This document shows positions 36,895 through 45,967 of a stretch of DNA of 64,000 nt, piece after piece. How positions within the stretch are numbered: position 1 is the first letter of the stretch; the number at the start of each line of letters is the position of its first letter. The DNA comes from Fusibacter ferrireducens (GTDB taxonomy: Bacteria > Bacillota > Clostridia > Peptostreptococcales > Acidaminobacteraceae). The stretch covers positions 62,001 to 126,000 of the forward strand of contig NZ_JADKNH010000010.1 of assembly GCF_015352425.1 (NCBI RefSeq), given 5' to 3'. The position numbers and the translations under genes were made by a program. The notes beneath the pieces are model-generated. The model did no database searches and was not told the origin of the DNA. It saw nothing but the letters and a program-made list of their open reading frames with translations.

Positions 36895-36990
36895 AAACAA
36901 GACGGTCTGCACTAAAATCCTCGGTCAACGCCTTTTGAGATCAAAACGCTTTTGTGATATAATAGAAAAAACTACCATTTGGAGGACTTT

Positions 36991-37593
36991 ATGAGACCCA
37001 GCGCTAAAGTGACCATCCTCAGTACCTTTAGACAGCTCATTCAAAATAGATCTTTAGACAAAATAACCGTTACAGAAATCTGCGAGAAATCTGCCATCAA
37101 TCGGCAAACCTTTTACAATCATTTTAGTGATCTATTTGACATCTTTAAGTATCTTTTTCAGGAAGAACTGTCAGAAGAGATTGCTCAAAATCGAACTTTT
37201 GAAAAATGGTGTGGCGGTTTTTTGGCAACACTGAACTATTTAAAATGCAATTCACGTATGATTCTTAACGTATACCAGTCTTCTTATCGCTCAGAAGCAG
37301 ATTTATTTTTTATCAACATATCCTATCAACTTCTGGATCGTGTGGTGGATGAGTGTATGAACAATATGCATGTTGATCTCATAGAACCCGATTGCCGATT
37401 TATCGTCAATTTCTATAGACATGTTTTTAACGGTCTCATGATAGACTGGGTAAATGAAGGCATGAAAGAAGCGCCAGAAGATATGCTCAGAAAACTTCAA
37501 CTTATGATTGGTGGCAGCATTCCAAGGTCAGTTCAAGCCTTTGCAGACGAAGAGAAATTACATTGGTGGGGCTCATTAAAATCTAAAAGTTAA
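36991..37593 (+). CDS. TetR-family regulator, DhaS-like
   Basis: 200 residues. Helix-turn-helix KITVTEICEKSAINRQTFYNHF at the N-terminus; C-terminal domain of the TetR_C type found in DhaS-like proteins. I start at ATG 36991, five bases after GGAGG; the in-frame TTG upstream is in the ribosome site. It precedes the DUF5692 gene by 234 bases and may regulate it. No palindromic operator stands out in that gap. Confidence 0.82.
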   Translation: MRPSAKVTILSTFRQLIQNRSLDKITVTEICEKSAINRQTFYNHFSDLFDIFKYLFQEELSEEIAQNRTFEKWCGGFLATLNYLKCNSRMILNVYQSSYRSEADLFFINISYQLLDRVVDECMNNMHVDLIEPDCRFIVNFYRHVFNGLMIDWVNEGMKEAPEDMLRKLQLMIGGSIPRSVQAFADEEKLHWWGSLKSKS

Positions 37594-37827
37594 AATATCA
37601 AGATCCTGTGAAAGTCGCGTCTAGATCACATCAAAATCATATAAAATACTTTAAAAGTGTCTTTATTCTATAAGGTGAAACTTTATTTTAAATCCTGAGC
37701 TTTTTTTAAAAAGTTTTTGATTTATTTCAGCTTATATAGACACTTTCTTTTTTTTGTCTATTGTGGGCACTTTGATAAAAAATATACAATACATGTATGA
37801 ACTAATATAAATTATGGAGGTTTTAAC

Positions 37828-38808
37828 ATGTTCACTTTCAATTATGCAGAAGGCGCGACGCTTTTAAGTGTTTGGGGCATTTGGCTCGTGGTATTCGCTC
37901 TACTCTTTGGATTTAACGAAGTGGCAAGAAGGTCCAAATGGATTGGCTTTTTCAGTTTTGTGATTTTACCAGCGGCATTATCCGTCTTATGGTTTACATC
38001 ACTTAAAAATACCACTTATACAGATTGGTTTCACTTAGCTAAAGTTTATTCTTCCACAGCAGGTTGCATTGGATTTTGGTGTATCCGTCACGTGAGATTC
38101 ACTTCAAAACGCACTGGTAAAGCTTGGCGTCTATCTGATAAAAAATGGGCACTCTGCTTTCCACCGCTCATCCTTGCCATCAATATTCTAGAAGCTGTTC
38201 TCAGAGATTTTGAAGTTGGCATGCACTATGTTGGTGGCGGTATCTTAGCAGATGAAGCCATGTATGTTTTAGGCGGTCCTTGGAATTATATGAACGCAAT
38301 TGCAGGTATCTTAAACATTATCGCAATCACAGGCTGGTTCGGCATCGTCATCCGAAAAAAGACAAAAGAAGACAGCAGTATGGATATGCTTTGGCCAGAT
38401 ATGCTCTGGTTCTGGATCATTGCATATGATATTTGGAATTTCGCTTACACTTACAATTGTCTTCCTGGACACTCTTGGTATTGTGGATTTGCACTACTCC
38501 TAGCACCTACACTTTGTGCGTTTACAGTTGGAAAAGGGGCTTGGCTACAGCATCGAGCTCAGACTTTAGCCATTTGGTGTATGTTTGCACAAACATTCCC
38601 GTCATTTATTGATCAAGGCAAATTCTTGGTGTCGTCCACATACAATCCAACGATTATGTTCGTGGTCAGCTTTTTAGCACTTGCTTCAAATGTTGTCTTA
38701 ATCATTTACATGTTCACTAAAGTCTCTAAGACAAAACGTAACCCGTACCTCGGTGAATTGTACACAGACCTCGATAAGTATAAAGAAGTTGCCGCAATGG
38801 CCGAGTAA
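37828..38808 (+). CDS. DUF5692-family membrane protein
   Basis: 326 residues with about eight or nine hydrophobic helices and conserved aromatic residues (WFTSLKNTTYTDWFHLAK; GGPWNYMNAIAG; AYDIWNFAYTYNCLPGHSWY). It matches the DUF5692 family of membrane proteins; the function is unknown. Strong GGAGG upstream, own terminator downstream. Confidence 0.75.
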   Translation: MFTFNYAEGATLLSVWGIWLVVFALLFGFNEVARRSKWIGFFSFVILPAALSVLWFTSLKNTTYTDWFHLAKVYSSTAGCIGFWCIRHVRFTSKRTGKAWRLSDKKWALCFPPLILAINILEAVLRDFEVGMHYVGGGILADEAMYVLGGPWNYMNAIAGILNIIAITGWFGIVIRKKTKEDSSMDMLWPDMLWFWIIAYDIWNFAYTYNCLPGHSWYCGFALLLAPTLCAFTVGKGAWLQHRAQTLAIWCMFAQTFPSFIDQGKFLVSSTYNPTIMFVVSFLALASNVVLIIYMFTKVSKTKRNPYLGELYTDLDKYKEVAAMAE

Positions 38809-38823
38809 TCACGCACTCATCTA

Positions 38824-38868
38824 AACAGCTCAAGAATTTTATTGCAGATAAATTCTTGAGTTGTTTTT
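38824..38868 (+). terminator. Terminator of the DUF5692 gene
   Basis: ACAGCTCAAGAATTT pairs with AAATTCTTGAGTTGT and a T run follows. Confidence 0.85.
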
Positions 38869-38873
38869 ATTAA

Positions 38874-39055
38874 AACAACAAGATTTGAGCCAAAAGCTGT
38901 GATGAGGGATATTCAACCTCAAACAGCGTCAGCGAAAATCGGTTTGAGGTATCAAATGATGACTCAAATGTTGTTAGAACAACAAGATTTGAGCCAAAAG
39001 CTGTGATGAGGGATATTCAACCTCAAACAGCGTCAGCGAAAATCGGTTTGAGGTA
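38874..39055. repeat. Two identical 78-bp direct repeats with internal hairpins
   Basis: 38874-38951 and 38978-39055 are identical, offset by 104 bases. Each contains CCTCAAAC/GTTTGAGG, an eight-pair hairpin. The 26-base spacer holds CTCAAATGTTGTT, the inverse of the repeat start (AACAACAAGATTTGAG) apart from two bases. The stretch 38809-39151 holds no gene. Confidence 0.85.
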
Positions 39056-39151
39056 GTTTAACAACTCAATTGCTATGCGTTCTATAAAAAGTTATAATTG
39101 AGTTAGAATTATGATAACTGTTTTTTGATATGACCTTAGGAGGCCTCACAT

Positions 39152-40723
39152 ATGTTACAAAATAAAATACATGTCTACATATACATTCTGATTCTGATAA
39201 CATGCGTTCTAATGACAGCCTGTTCCAGCCCACATGAAATACCAGAAAATAATGAAAAGACCCTTGTTTCATCAGAAGATTTAGAACCCGAAACGGTATG
39301 GTCTCTGGGCACATTCCCTGTCTCATCCCCCGAAGCACAAGGTATGGACTCATCCAAACTCAATGAAATGTTTAAGAAAATTCAAGATTACGGATACGAT
39401 ATTCATCATCTGCTCATCATACGAAACGGATATGCCGTTGCCTCTTGTGATTTTTATCCCTATACCGCTGATAATCTTCATCCACTTAACTCTGTGACAA
39501 AGAGTTTTACTTCATTTGCAATTGGGAAAGCCGTGGATGAACAATTGATCTCCAGTGTTGACCAACCCGTTCTCTCCTTTTTTAAGGATAGAACCATAGA
39601 AAACCCAAGTGACTTTAAATCTCAAATGACACTTGAACACCTTCTTACTATGACAGCAGGCTTGGACTGGTCAGAGGATGGCAACTATGGTGCGCCTTAT
39701 GATTCCTACACGCTTATGGCACGAAGTGAAAATCCGATGATGTATGTCCTAAATCAAGCCGTTACCACAACACCAGGAGAGAAATACTACTACAATACGG
39801 GTTTATCCTACCTGCTTTCAGGCATCATCACGCAAGTAACAAAGAAAAGTGAGTCCGATTATGTTGAGGAAAAATTATTCACCCCTCTGGGGATAAAGGA
39901 TTACTTTTGGTGGAATGATCCACAGGGCATCACATCAGGTGGCAGCGGACTGATGCTTAAAGCAGAAGATCTTGCTAAGTTCGGTTATCTGTATCTCAAC
40001 AAAGGCAACTGGGATGGTGAACAACTCATCTCAGAAAATTGGATAACGGCATCGACGACTAAAAAAATGGACACCCCTAATGGCCTTGCCGGTAGAGATG
40101 GCTATGGTTATCAATGGTGGATGAATTCTTTTGGGGGTTACTCTGCCAGAGGCTATAGAGGCCAATATTTATTTACTTGTCCTGAGGAAAATATCGTTGC
40201 GGTTTTCTACAGTGGTCTCTCGGGTTCAAATTATTATGTCCCAGAGCAATTGATGAAGTACTTTGTTTTACCTTCTGTGCAATCGCCTTTAGCTATTGAC
40301 GAAAATACCTCATCGTTCGCAGCACTTCAAGAATCCATTGATCGTCTTGAAGAAAAACCAGCTCCCACAGAGCACTCTGCAATTCCAGATACTTTTAAGG
40401 CCATAGATGCTCAAACTTTTGAGACGGATGAAGGCTACACCATTTCGCTGGATTTAACTGATGTGGATGCTGAAATAAAGCTTCACTGGTTGGCCAATGG
40501 CGATCAATATGATGTTCCCGTTGGTCTTGATGGTATTTATAGAGTCTCTACTTGTCCTAATTTTCACATGAATGGTTTGGACTCTCCAATCGGTTTTAGG
40601 GGATCATGGAGTGACGATGACACACTGTTAATTGAAATGCGCCCACTTGACAATGATAGCGTATATCAGCTAACTCTTACTTATCGCAACGGCAACTTAA
40701 CTTCTAAATTTTCTATAAACTGA
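39152..40723 (+). CDS. Serine hydrolase lipoprotein, class C beta-lactamase-like
   Basis: 523 residues. Lipobox VLMTAC with C24 and a lipid anchor. The catalytic SxxK is S114-V-T-K117; the Tyr motif is Y213-Y-N215; a third box falls near RGYRGQYLF. The C-terminal 120 residues form an extra beta-rich domain. Family members are DD-peptidases, esterases or amidases; true beta-lactamase activity is not implied. Extracellular, membrane-anchored. GGAGG upstream. Confidence 0.87.
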   Translation: MLQNKIHVYIYILILITCVLMTACSSPHEIPENNEKTLVSSEDLEPETVWSLGTFPVSSPEAQGMDSSKLNEMFKKIQDYGYDIHHLLIIRNGYAVASCDFYPYTADNLHPLNSVTKSFTSFAIGKAVDEQLISSVDQPVLSFFKDRTIENPSDFKSQMTLEHLLTMTAGLDWSEDGNYGAPYDSYTLMARSENPMMYVLNQAVTTTPGEKYYYNTGLSYLLSGIITQVTKKSESDYVEEKLFTPLGIKDYFWWNDPQGITSGGSGLMLKAEDLAKFGYLYLNKGNWDGEQLISENWITASTTKKMDTPNGLAGRDGYGYQWWMNSFGGYSARGYRGQYLFTCPEENIVAVFYSGLSGSNYYVPEQLMKYFVLPSVQSPLAIDENTSSFAALQESIDRLEEKPAPTEHSAIPDTFKAIDAQTFETDEGYTISLDLTDVDAEIKLHWLANGDQYDVPVGLDGIYRVSTCPNFHMNGLDSPIGFRGSWSDDDTLLIEMRPLDNDSVYQLTLTYRNGNLTSKFSIN

Positions 40724-40772
40724 TCTGTAGAGCATTTGCATTAAAAATATCTCATTGTGATCACAGTGCAAA

Positions 40773-40832
40773 TAAAAAAGAGGCTTCAATAAATAGCGTT
40801 TCAGTAAACGCAACTATTGGATGCCTCTTTTT
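40773..40832. terminator. Bidirectional terminator between convergent genes
   Basis: AAAAAAGAGGC...GCCTCTTTTT with an inner AATAGCGTTT/AAACGCAACTATT stem. T runs on both strands serve the serine hydrolase and the oxidoreductase operon. Confidence 0.8.
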
Positions 40833-40897
40833 CTAAATTATACCTTTGATTTTATTCAATATATTATCTGTAAAACATAGATTTGAATCTCATAGCC

Positions 40898-41452
40898 TTA
40901 ACTCTGTTGCTTTTGTGATTGTCCTATGCTCAGTCCCTTTTCAAAAGCTGCCTTATTTAAAGGCAACAAAGCTGCCTTACTGGCCAATTTTTTTTCAATC
41001 GTATCCCATACAATTTCTGGGGTCACAACATCTGTATAGCCAATATAGACGCCAAGCATGATGATATTCAGCACTTTGGCATTACCCATTTCAAGTGCCA
41101 TTTCAGTTGCAGGTACCTTTATAAGTGTCACGTCATCTCTTTCGACATCTTCTCTCACAATAGAACTGTTGATAAATAGTCTTCCCCCAGATTTGAGTCT
41201 ATTTATGAACTTGTCGAGTGACGGTTCATTCATGACGATGAGATCATCCATCGTATCCACTAACGGAGCACCTATAAACTCGTCCGATATCACCACGAAA
41301 CAGTTCGCCGTTCCACCACGTTGTTCTGCACCATAAGAGGGGAAAAATGTCACATTTTTATCTGTTGAATCACAAGTCGCTTGAGCTAAGAACTTCCCCA
41401 TTGTCATAACGCCTTGACCGCCAAAACCGGCAACGCATAAATTTGTTTCCAT
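40898..41452 (-). CDS. 2-oxoacid:ferredoxin oxidoreductase, gamma subunit
   Basis: 184 residues; METNLCVAGFGGQGVMTMGKF is the gamma-subunit signature (FGGQG). The gamma subunit contacts the others in the CoA-dependent oxidation of 2-oxoacids. I start at ATG 41452 with GGAGGG five bases upstream, 10 bases after the beta-subunit stop; the longer frame runs into the beta gene. Fourth of four subunits, last in the operon. Confidence 0.9.
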   Translation of the reverse strand: METNLCVAGFGGQGVMTMGKFLAQATCDSTDKNVTFFPSYGAEQRGGTANCFVVISDEFIGAPLVDTMDDLIVMNEPSLDKFINRLKSGGRLFINSSIVREDVERDDVTLIKVPATEMALEMGNAKVLNIIMLGVYIGYTDVVTPEIVWDTIEKKLASKAALLPLNKAAFEKGLSIGQSQKQQS

Positions 41453-41462
41453 ATTTGCCCTC

Positions 41463-42200
41463 CTATTGATCTCTATACACGCCAAGTGGATATTGCGGTA
41501 TCATCTTTTCTTCTATGAATTCAAGTGATTTAATCGGATCTACGCCCCAATTGGTTGGGCAGTTTGAAACGACTTCCACTAAAGAGAACCCCTTTCCGTC
41601 CAACTGATTCTGAAATGCCTTTCGAATGGCCTTCTTTGTCTTAATCACGTTTTGAGGCGTGTTGCAGCTGGTTCTTTCAATATACACAGGTGTCGTCAAT
41701 TTATTGATGACTTCACACATGTCCATTGGATAACCATGTTCTTCAACCTGTCTCCCCTTCAATGCTGTTGAAGCTTTCATCCCCACTAATGTTGTCGGAG
41801 ACATCTGACCACCTGTCATGCCATAAATCCCATTGTTCACATGGATAACCGTGATGTTTTCACCGCGATTTGCCGCTGAAATAGACTCAGCAAGACCAAT
41901 CGATGCAAAATCACCATCACCTTGATATGTGTAAACCAAAGTATCTTTGTTGGTTCTCTTAAGGCCAGAGGCAACCGCTGCTGCACGTCCATGCGGTGCT
42001 GTGATGTTGTCGTAAGCCATATAGTTCATATGGAGACCACAACAGCCGATCCCCAACACACACGCCGCTTTATCAACGATCTCCATCTCTTCAAGGACTT
42101 CACCGATCAATTTCATAATTGTACTATGGAAACAGCCTGGACAAAACCCTGAAACTTTGTCCTCCTGAATTGTCTTTGTTCTCGCATACAATTGCACCAT
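41463..42200 (-). CDS. 2-oxoacid:ferredoxin oxidoreductase, beta (thiamine diphosphate) subunit
   Basis: 245 residues. It has FCPGCFHS near the N-terminus and the thiamine diphosphate/Mg motif GDGDFASIGLAE...NNGIYGMTGGQ. It holds the site where the 2-oxoacid is decarboxylated. I start at ATG 42200, about nine bases after GAGGAGG; GTG 42209 sits at the ribosome site. It begins five bases after the alpha gene. Confidence 0.92.
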   Translation of the reverse strand: MVQLYARTKTIQEDKVSGFCPGCFHSTIMKLIGEVLEEMEIVDKAACVLGIGCCGLHMNYMAYDNITAPHGRAAAVASGLKRTNKDTLVYTYQGDGDFASIGLAESISAANRGENITVIHVNNGIYGMTGGQMSPTTLVGMKASTALKGRQVEEHGYPMDMCEVINKLTTPVYIERTSCNTPQNVIKTKKAIRKAFQNQLDGKGFSLVEVVSNCPTNWGVDPIKSLEFIEEKMIPQYPLGVYRDQ

Positions 42201-42205
42201 CTCTA

Positions 42206-43282
42206 TCACTCCTCCTCAAATCCTTTGACTGTTTGAATAATCAAATCACGTGTCATGATGTTGCCACCAGAACGCAAACAATCTCTCACTGGAATACGCT
42301 CTCTCACCACAGCATTCACATCATGAATCATCTGTGCTGGAATTGACATCTCTACATCGAGGATGTATTTGACCTTATCATAATCGATCTCTTCAAAGGC
42401 CTTATTTGGAAATGGATTTACTGTAATAGGCCTAATAAGCCCCACTTTAAAGCCATCTTTCCTCAAATGATCCACAGCCGATTTTGCAATACGCGCCGAG
42501 ATGCCATGAGCAGTCAAAATGACCTCAGCATCATCCACGCGATATTTTTCCACCATGACATCCTTCTCCCACGATTTATAGAGCTCATCCGCAGCCCTAT
42601 TTGCCCGTTCCATCTCTGAGGTTTGCCACTGACCAGGTTGAATCCAAGAGCGCTTTTCTTCAAGTGCATGACCAATACAAGCCCATGAACTTTTTTGATC
42701 TTTTATGGCAGCAATTTCTTCATCAGATACCGGTTCAGGCAATTCTACTGGTTCCATCATCGCTCCAATGACGCCATCCGATAATATGAGTACAGGATTT
42801 CTATCTCTATCTGCAAGTTCAAACGCTTTATAAGTTAAATCCACTGCTTCCTGGACAGATGCAGGTGCAAAGACCATCATTTGAAAGCCACCATTTCCAG
42901 ATGCCTTTGTGGCCTGAAGGTAATCCATTTGAGCAGGATGAATCGTACCAACACCTGGACCCCCTCTTGAAATGTTTGCATAAACCATCGGAATTCTAGC
43001 AGCTGCACAATAAGAAATCCCTTCACTCTTAAGTGCAATACCCGGGCTCGAAGATGAAGTCATCGATCTCGTACCACCTGCTGATGCACCATATACCATA
43101 TTTATAGCGGCAACTTCTGATTCCGCTTGAATAAATACACCACCCACTTCTGGCATTCTTCTGGAAAAATACTCTGGGATCTCATTTTGTGGTGTGATTG
43201 GATAACCCGAAAAAAATCTACAGCCTGCTCTGACTGCTGATTCTGCTATGGCTTCGCAGCCTTTCATAAATATTCTTGACAT
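42206..43282 (-). CDS. 2-oxoacid:ferredoxin oxidoreductase, alpha subunit
   Basis: 358 residues. SGYPITPQNEIPEYF and TSSSSPGIALKSEG are alpha-subunit signatures. It is closest to the branched-chain (VorB-like) or 2-oxoglutarate type, with no pyruvate-type fused domains. ATG 43282 has AGGAGG six bases upstream; the longer frame overlaps the ferredoxin gene. The complex oxidises a 2-oxoacid with CoA and reduces ferredoxin. Confidence 0.92.
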   Translation of the reverse strand: MSRIFMKGCEAIAESAVRAGCRFFSGYPITPQNEIPEYFSRRMPEVGGVFIQAESEVAAINMVYGASAGGTRSMTSSSSPGIALKSEGISYCAAARIPMVYANISRGGPGVGTIHPAQMDYLQATKASGNGGFQMMVFAPASVQEAVDLTYKAFELADRDRNPVLILSDGVIGAMMEPVELPEPVSDEEIAAIKDQKSSWACIGHALEEKRSWIQPGQWQTSEMERANRAADELYKSWEKDVMVEKYRVDDAEVILTAHGISARIAKSAVDHLRKDGFKVGLIRPITVNPFPNKAFEEIDYDKVKYILDVEMSIPAQMIHDVNAVVRERIPVRDCLRSGGNIMTRDLIIQTVKGFEEE

Positions 43283-43292
43283 GATTTTCCTC

Positions 43293-43496
43293 CTATTTAT
43301 AGATTTCAATCGCCCCATCTGGACAGATTCTGCCGCACATCAAACAAGCAATGCAATCTGACATTCTTGCTGGCGTCACATATTCGTAACCTTTCGAATT
43401 TACTTCAGTTCCAATTTCGAGAACGTTCTTTGGGCAAAACTTTACACAGTAACCACAGCTTTTACAACGCTCTGAAATGATTTTAATCTCAGCCAT
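43293..43496 (-). CDS. 2-oxoacid oxidoreductase ferredoxin (delta) subunit
   Basis: 67 residues with two CxxCxxCxxxC motifs (CKSCGYCVKFCP, CIACLMCGRICP), each for a [4Fe-4S] cluster. It passes electrons from the thiamine diphosphate subunit to external ferredoxin. First of the four subunit genes; upstream lies a 13-bp tandem repeat. Confidence 0.93.
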   Translation of the reverse strand: MAEIKIISERCKSCGYCVKFCPKNVLEIGTEVNSKGYEYVTPARMSDCIACLMCGRICPDGAIEIYK

Positions 43497-43533
43497 TTTT
43501 TGACTCCTTTCATTATAAAAATTGGGTGATCTT

Positions 43534-43610
43534 GATCTTAAATATTGATTTTAAATATTGATTTTAAACATTGGTTTTAAATATTGATTTACATCTCGAT
43601 TTTAAATCCA
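43534..43610. repeat. 13-bp tandem repeat, about six units
   Basis: Units of the form GATTTTAAATATT recur every 13 bases from 43534 with increasing divergence. They lie between the ATPase stop (43622) and the ferredoxin start (43496) inside the operon. AT-rich and low complexity; function unknown. Confidence 0.75.
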
Positions 43611-43621
43611 AGTCTCTAATT

Positions 43622-44320
43622 TCACTCCACATCCACCCACGGATAAGTTAAATACAAGTGAAGGGGGATCAAGTTTTTATCTACCTTTTGTCGCGCTTCT
43701 TCATATAAGGTCTCGTTGATACAGTTAAATTCAATGGCTCTATAAGGCGCTACAATCTCTTCTATTTTTTGACAGCCTTCAACAAAATCAGCCATTGTCG
43801 TTGCAACACCCAAGTTAGAGTTGTTGATCATTCGCACGTTGTCTAGATTTACTCTTGAAGCATGAAGCACTGCTACAAGAGTCTGATCTATTTGATCAAT
43901 GTCTGTTGACCACGGTCTAAACGCATTGAGAACATAATAGACAGCCGTATGCGGCTTGTTGAGCTCTATTGAAAACCCACCTATACTTCTGGCACCAATA
44001 TGGTCTCCGCCAACATCCATCACCACAAGACACCGCTCATCTCTTAACAATTTATTGACACCACCCACAAGCGTAGGTGCATCCATGAATTGCTCTTCAA
44101 AATGAAATACAATCCCCTCACTTTCAAGCTCGACGATAGCCTCTCTAGCTCTAAACAAAGGCTTTGTCATGTCCATATCGAAAAAATGGATTACTTTGTC
44201 GGTGACCTGGCTCAGCAACATTGCAAAATTCAGCGCAATCTCACTTTTGCCACTGCCAGCTTCACCTAAAAAGACAAAATTTGTTTTATCTTGTTTTAAC
44301 AATAATTTTATGTTTTCCAA
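43622..44320 (-). CDS. P-loop ATPase of the MinD/SIMIBI type
   Basis: 232 residues. Walker A GEAGSGKSE near residue 19 and VVMDVGGDHIGA, a Walker B region with a glycine-rich loop; DMDMTKPLFRARE follows strand 2. This is typical of SIMIBI ATPases that load or activate metal cofactors or position proteins, but I cannot name the family. It starts at TTG with GTGGAGG upstream, two bases after the preceding membrane-protein gene. It is encoded ahead of the oxidoreductase subunits and may serve that complex (inference). Confidence 0.75.
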   Translation of the reverse strand: MENIKLLLKQDKTNFVFLGEAGSGKSEIALNFAMLLSQVTDKVIHFFDMDMTKPLFRAREAIVELESEGIVFHFEEQFMDAPTLVGGVNKLLRDERCLVVMDVGGDHIGARSIGGFSIELNKPHTAVYYVLNAFRPWSTDIDQIDQTLVAVLHASRVNLDNVRMINNSNLGVATTMADFVEGCQKIEEIVAPYRAIEFNCINETLYEEARQKVDKNLIPLHLYLTYPWVDVE

Positions 44321-44322
44321 CT

Positions 44323-44982
44323 CTAATCCTCCACTGTTTCCAGTTTTGATTTTTTAGTAATCGTCAAGATGAGTCCCAATGCCATAGATAACAAGGCAGC
44401 TGCCAAAATTCTATACTCATTTGGCAATAAAAAAGTCAATGTATGTGCAGGAATCCAGAAAAACGGCACTGTCTTCAAGACGACAAAGCTCCAAAATCCC
44501 ACTGTGTCAATATGCTTGACAACATTTGACAGAGAGAGATCTTTTTCCCCTTCAGCTTTTAAATCCAAATACTGATCTGAAATTCGATGAACATACATAA
44601 AAGTTGGTGCAAATGTGGCATTCATCAAAAATGAGGTGAAGAATGCAAATGCCAGTTTAGATGTCCCGCCAGGCAACATGCCCTTGGATAACAGAGCCGT
44701 TATACCCGTTGCATATATCGTGAAAATCATGGTTATCAATATGCCAAATAATCCCCAAATTATTGCTCTTGCAAAAAAGAACTTCGCAAATTTCCATTTG
44801 CCTGTTCCAACACGCACTGCAAGCAATTCACCCATGGAGGCCAATATGCCAAACTTAATAAATCCTCCCACAAGGGGATGTGTTGTGGTGAAGCTAATAA
44901 AAGCCTCTCGTGAACTTGGAAGTACAAAGATGGCTGCAATGATCAACATAATTGCCCCCCATATAAAATCACCTTTTCTCAT
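44323..44982 (-). CDS. Uncharacterised membrane protein in the oxidoreductase operon
   Basis: 219 residues with about five hydrophobic segments (5-24, 40-60, 70-95, 110-130, 190-210). HPLVGGFIKFGILASMGELLAVR is a distinctive conserved-looking motif. It loosely recalls Mpv17/PMP22-like membrane proteins, but I would not assign it. It is the first gene of the operon and is coupled to the ATPase gene. The promoter lies at 45056-45029. Confidence 0.7.
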   Translation of the reverse strand: MRKGDFIWGAIMLIIAAIFVLPSSREAFISFTTTHPLVGGFIKFGILASMGELLAVRVGTGKWKFAKFFFARAIIWGLFGILITMIFTIYATGITALLSKGMLPGGTSKLAFAFFTSFLMNATFAPTFMYVHRISDQYLDLKAEGEKDLSLSNVVKHIDTVGFWSFVVLKTVPFFWIPAHTLTFLLPNEYRILAAALLSMALGLILTITKKSKLETVED

Positions 44983-45028
44983 AATGCATCTCCTTGTATA
45001 ATATTTTATATATCGTATAATTACTTAT

Positions 45029-45056
45029 ATTGTATCAATTTTGTGTCTTTTGTCAA
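45029..45056 (-). promoter_or_regulatory. Promoter of the oxidoreductase operon
   Basis: Minus strand TTGACA (45056-45051), 16 bases, TACAAT (45034-45029). The intergenic region holds a near-palindrome, TTTTATAT-GC-TATATAAAA, a possible operator for the divergent YheO-type regulator. Confidence 0.6.
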
Positions 45057-45146
45057 TAAAATTTTATATGCTATATAAAAAATTATACAATGTGGTTTTA
45101 TCTATTTTATAGTATAATAGATAAAAAAAGTTTTAGTGGAGGCAAT

Positions 45147-45821
45147 ATGACACAAATAGAAACCGTTATTTCAATATTGGATTTTTTTTCTAAGGTCATG
45201 GGAGATGAAACCGAAATTGTTGTACACGATTTAATTCATAATCGAATCAAGTGGATCAGCAATGGACACATCACCGGTCGATCTCAAAACGACATTGACG
45301 ATCCCACCACGATGCACATTGCCAGACGACATGCCATGGACTCGCCTTTGGGAGATATGCTTATTGGTGGCAGTTCCTATACCAAAGGCACAACTCATAT
45401 ACGCAGTTCCACTTTTTTCTTAAAAGATCCCAGTGGCAAATCTCAATACGCAATATGCGTTAATCAAGATTTAACACATATTGATGCCATGCAAAAATAC
45501 CTAGAACACTTTACAGGGACATCATTAGAGACCATAGAGTCCACTTCCAAGGTAGACGACTCCATAGAAACACTGACAAAGCAACTTATTTTCAGCGAAA
45601 TTGAACGTGAAAAACCCTTCTCCAGTGATTCGAGGGAAGCAAAGCTTGCGATCATTCAGCGATTGGAAGACAAAGGCGTCTTTGAAGTCAAAGGCTCTAT
45701 CCCTATTGTCTGTGAATTTTTACAAATCGCACAAGCCACTTTATATAAGTATCTTAAAGAGATCAAACAGTCTAAATGCTTAGAGGTTGATGATCCCAAT
45801 TTCGAAAGAGAGTTGTCCTGA
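45147..45821 (+). CDS. YheO-like PAS domain / helix-turn-helix regulator
   Basis: 224 residues. The N-terminal YheO-like PAS region (ETEIVVHDLIHNRIKWISNG) and the C-terminal helix-turn-helix (VCEFLQIAQATLYKYLKE) match the YheO/DauR family. These regulators often control neighbouring amino-acid or 2-oxoacid genes. It is divergent from the oxidoreductase operon and probably regulates it. I start at ATG 45147 with GGAGG upstream; the longer frame contains 19 unrelated hydrophobic codons. Confidence 0.85.
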   Translation: MTQIETVISILDFFSKVMGDETEIVVHDLIHNRIKWISNGHITGRSQNDIDDPTTMHIARRHAMDSPLGDMLIGGSSYTKGTTHIRSSTFFLKDPSGKSQYAICVNQDLTHIDAMQKYLEHFTGTSLETIESTSKVDDSIETLTKQLIFSEIEREKPFSSDSREAKLAIIQRLEDKGVFEVKGSIPIVCEFLQIAQATLYKYLKEIKQSKCLEVDDPNFERELS

Positions 45822-45843
45822 ATGCCATGAGGACAACTTTTTT
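45811..45843 (+). terminator. Terminator overlapping the YheO-like gene stop
   Basis: AGTTGTCC (45811-45818) and GGACAACT (45831-45838) with T6. The stop codon lies in the hairpin loop. Confidence 0.75.
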
Positions 45844-45900
45844 ATATTGAATGCATATTCACTATATGCCTTTCTATCGTTCAAATTATAGACGCCTGAA

Positions 45901-45929
45901 TTGACAATCTATAATAAAAACCATAAAAT
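45901..45929 (+). promoter_or_regulatory. Promoter of the MFS transporter gene
   Basis: TTGACA (45901-45906), 17 bases, TAAAAT (45924-45929). Confidence 0.7.
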
Positions 45930-45967
45930 AGTTAGAGTACAGAAATATATTATGTTGGGGGATGCAA

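Noticed and set aside
39152-40723. True beta-lactamase (antibiotic resistance)
   Set aside because: Class C-like motifs are shared with many esterases and DD-peptidases; the extra C-terminal domain and lipid anchor do not favour a lactamase.
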